64,000 nucleotides of DNA from Pedobacter jeongneungensis. Lineage in GTDB: Bacteria > Bacteroidota > Bacteroidia > Sphingobacteriales > Sphingobacteriaceae. The stretch covers positions 1 through 64,000 of the forward strand of contig NZ_AYMG01000038.1 of assembly GCF_000633455.1 (NCBI RefSeq), given 5' to 3'. The notes beneath the pieces were generated by a model. The model had not been told where the DNA came from and did not search any database. It saw only the letters and a program-made list of their open reading frames with translations. This document shows, one piece after another, positions 63,027 through 64,000 of this stretch (positions within the stretch are counted from its first letter, which is position 1; each line of letters starts with the position of its first letter). The translations under genes were made by a program, and so were the position numbers.

Positions 63027-64000
63027 AACTTTTGTTTAATCTGCGATCTTTAGTACAAAAAATTCTTAAGAAACATTATGAATAACTCAATTCCTATCCT
63101 TGGTTCTCTAGCGGTGTGTTATCAAATATGTTTTGTTTATTCTTCCTTTATCCGTACCAAGTTATTCCTTTTTTTATAAACTGACTTTTTATATGCTCTT
63201 AGCCACGTTTTATCATATTACTAGCCTTTTGTAATATCAGTTTTACCTTTGTTTCTGTTTTGTAGCAACACGCTACTTTAGATAAACGGCGTTCATCTAT
63301 AAATACCTACCGTTGCCTCCCCTCAAATGTAAAAGTTTTTTTTCTAAATATCTTCGCGGGCTTGAGGTGATAACCGTATCAGGGCAGTTTGGCCCCTTAA
63401 AAGAAACTTTTTTGGGGCAATGGTTTTTCTTATTTGCTTTACCTTTACCATAATATTATTGCTTTCCGTGAGCTGGGCAACACTCGCCAAATTTTTACAA
63501 GTTTCTTTTGAGCAAAAGTTCCAAAAGAGATCGAAATATCAATTAATAAATCTGGAAATCATAAGATTTGGAATTTAATCGATTTTCATCCTGAATTGTT
63601 TGATAAGGGCATTGGCATGATTTGAAGAAACAAATGTTCAGACTAACCGCTTTTTATTTAGCCAACTATAGTAACCCATCAAAGCGTATCTAAAAAAGGC
63701 AACCTGAACACTATGTTCGCTAAAGAATTATGATTTATCTTCATAATGAAATAATTGTTACAAAACATTTATCTTTACAATTGAGGCAAAAATACCTGTC
63801 CAGAAATGTTAATTGAAGAAAAAAGGTAAACAGACATAGCCAATAGAATTTTTTTTATCCGGAGCTATTAAAGTTATTGAATAAAATATTAAAAGAATAA
63901 TTAAACAAAACACAGATAACGATGAGCTAAGGTTTTTCGATGCGTTTGATTTATGTAAAAAACCGCGAAGGAATTTGATTTGATCATTACACTATTCTCT
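63027..64000. other. Terminal 970 bp without a supported gene
   Basis: AT-rich DNA with no frame that I can support. GCCCC at 63392-63396 and GGGGC at 63414-63418 can form a hairpin with a loop containing AAAAGAAAC. Genes beyond the right edge may start here. Confidence 0.4.

Overview
The window looks like chromosome of a Bacteroidota species, most likely Sphingobacteriaceae and close to Pedobacter. This rests on a SusC/SusD pair under an ECF sigma/FecR switch, TlpA-type periplasmic thioredoxins, LytTR response regulators, several AraC regulators, DUF4386/DUF6326/DUF2975 membrane proteins, glycoside hydrolases of families 78, 12 and 29, and -7 boxes of the Bacteroidota form TAnnTTTG. Most of the DNA is AT-rich. 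The arsB/MFS block and the hsp20 gene look more GC-rich by eye. No rRNA, tRNA or CRISPR array was seen.

Layout. 1-600: a 74-bp tandem repeat and a palindromic intergenic repeat. 0.6-8.0 kb: a plant-polysaccharide group (alpha-L-rhamnosidase, CAP-domain lipoprotein, GH12 glucanase, alpha-L-fucosidase) with a divergent AraC regulator. 8.2-11.3 kb: an arsB-type efflux pump with an MFS transporter. 11.6-14.2 kb: histidine kinase and LytTR regulator. 14.8-17.8 kb: OmpA-like protein, beta-barrel protein and a membrane protein. 18.0-24.0 kb: ChaA-type antiporter, Crp/Fnr regulator, VOC protein, cryptochrome DASH, a region-2-only sigma fragment and a receiver-Crp fusion whose receiver has lost its phosphorylation residues. 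24.1-35.9 kb: one large nutrient-uptake locus, sigma - FecR - SusC - SusD - TlpA - S41 protease - TlpA, closed by a terminator. 36.5-42.5 kb: M61 peptidase, AraC regulators, and an aldo/keto reductase - SDR - AraC operon.

42.8-50.4 kb is full of damaged signalling genes: a broken Crp/Fnr gene, a frameshifted LytTR regulator with Asn at its phosphorylation site, a GAF-PAS-PAS protein without its kinase, and a kinase without most of its sensor. Intact genes between them include a DUF2975-XRE pair preceded by three operator-like palindromes at exact 21-bp spacing. 50.7-52.6 kb carries an RsbQ-like alpha/beta hydrolase 9 bp upstream of a PAS histidine kinase, the best candidate here for a little-described signalling module. 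53-59 kb holds an astacin protease, Hsp20, an AraC/GyrI regulator, a second hydrolase and small hypotheticals. 59.2-62.3 kb is a rearranged mobile-element scar where an N-truncated TraG coupling ATPase meets an N-truncated serine recombinase head to head. Two further short recombinase C-terminal relics sit at 8.06 and 39.66 kb. The last kilobase has no gene I can support.
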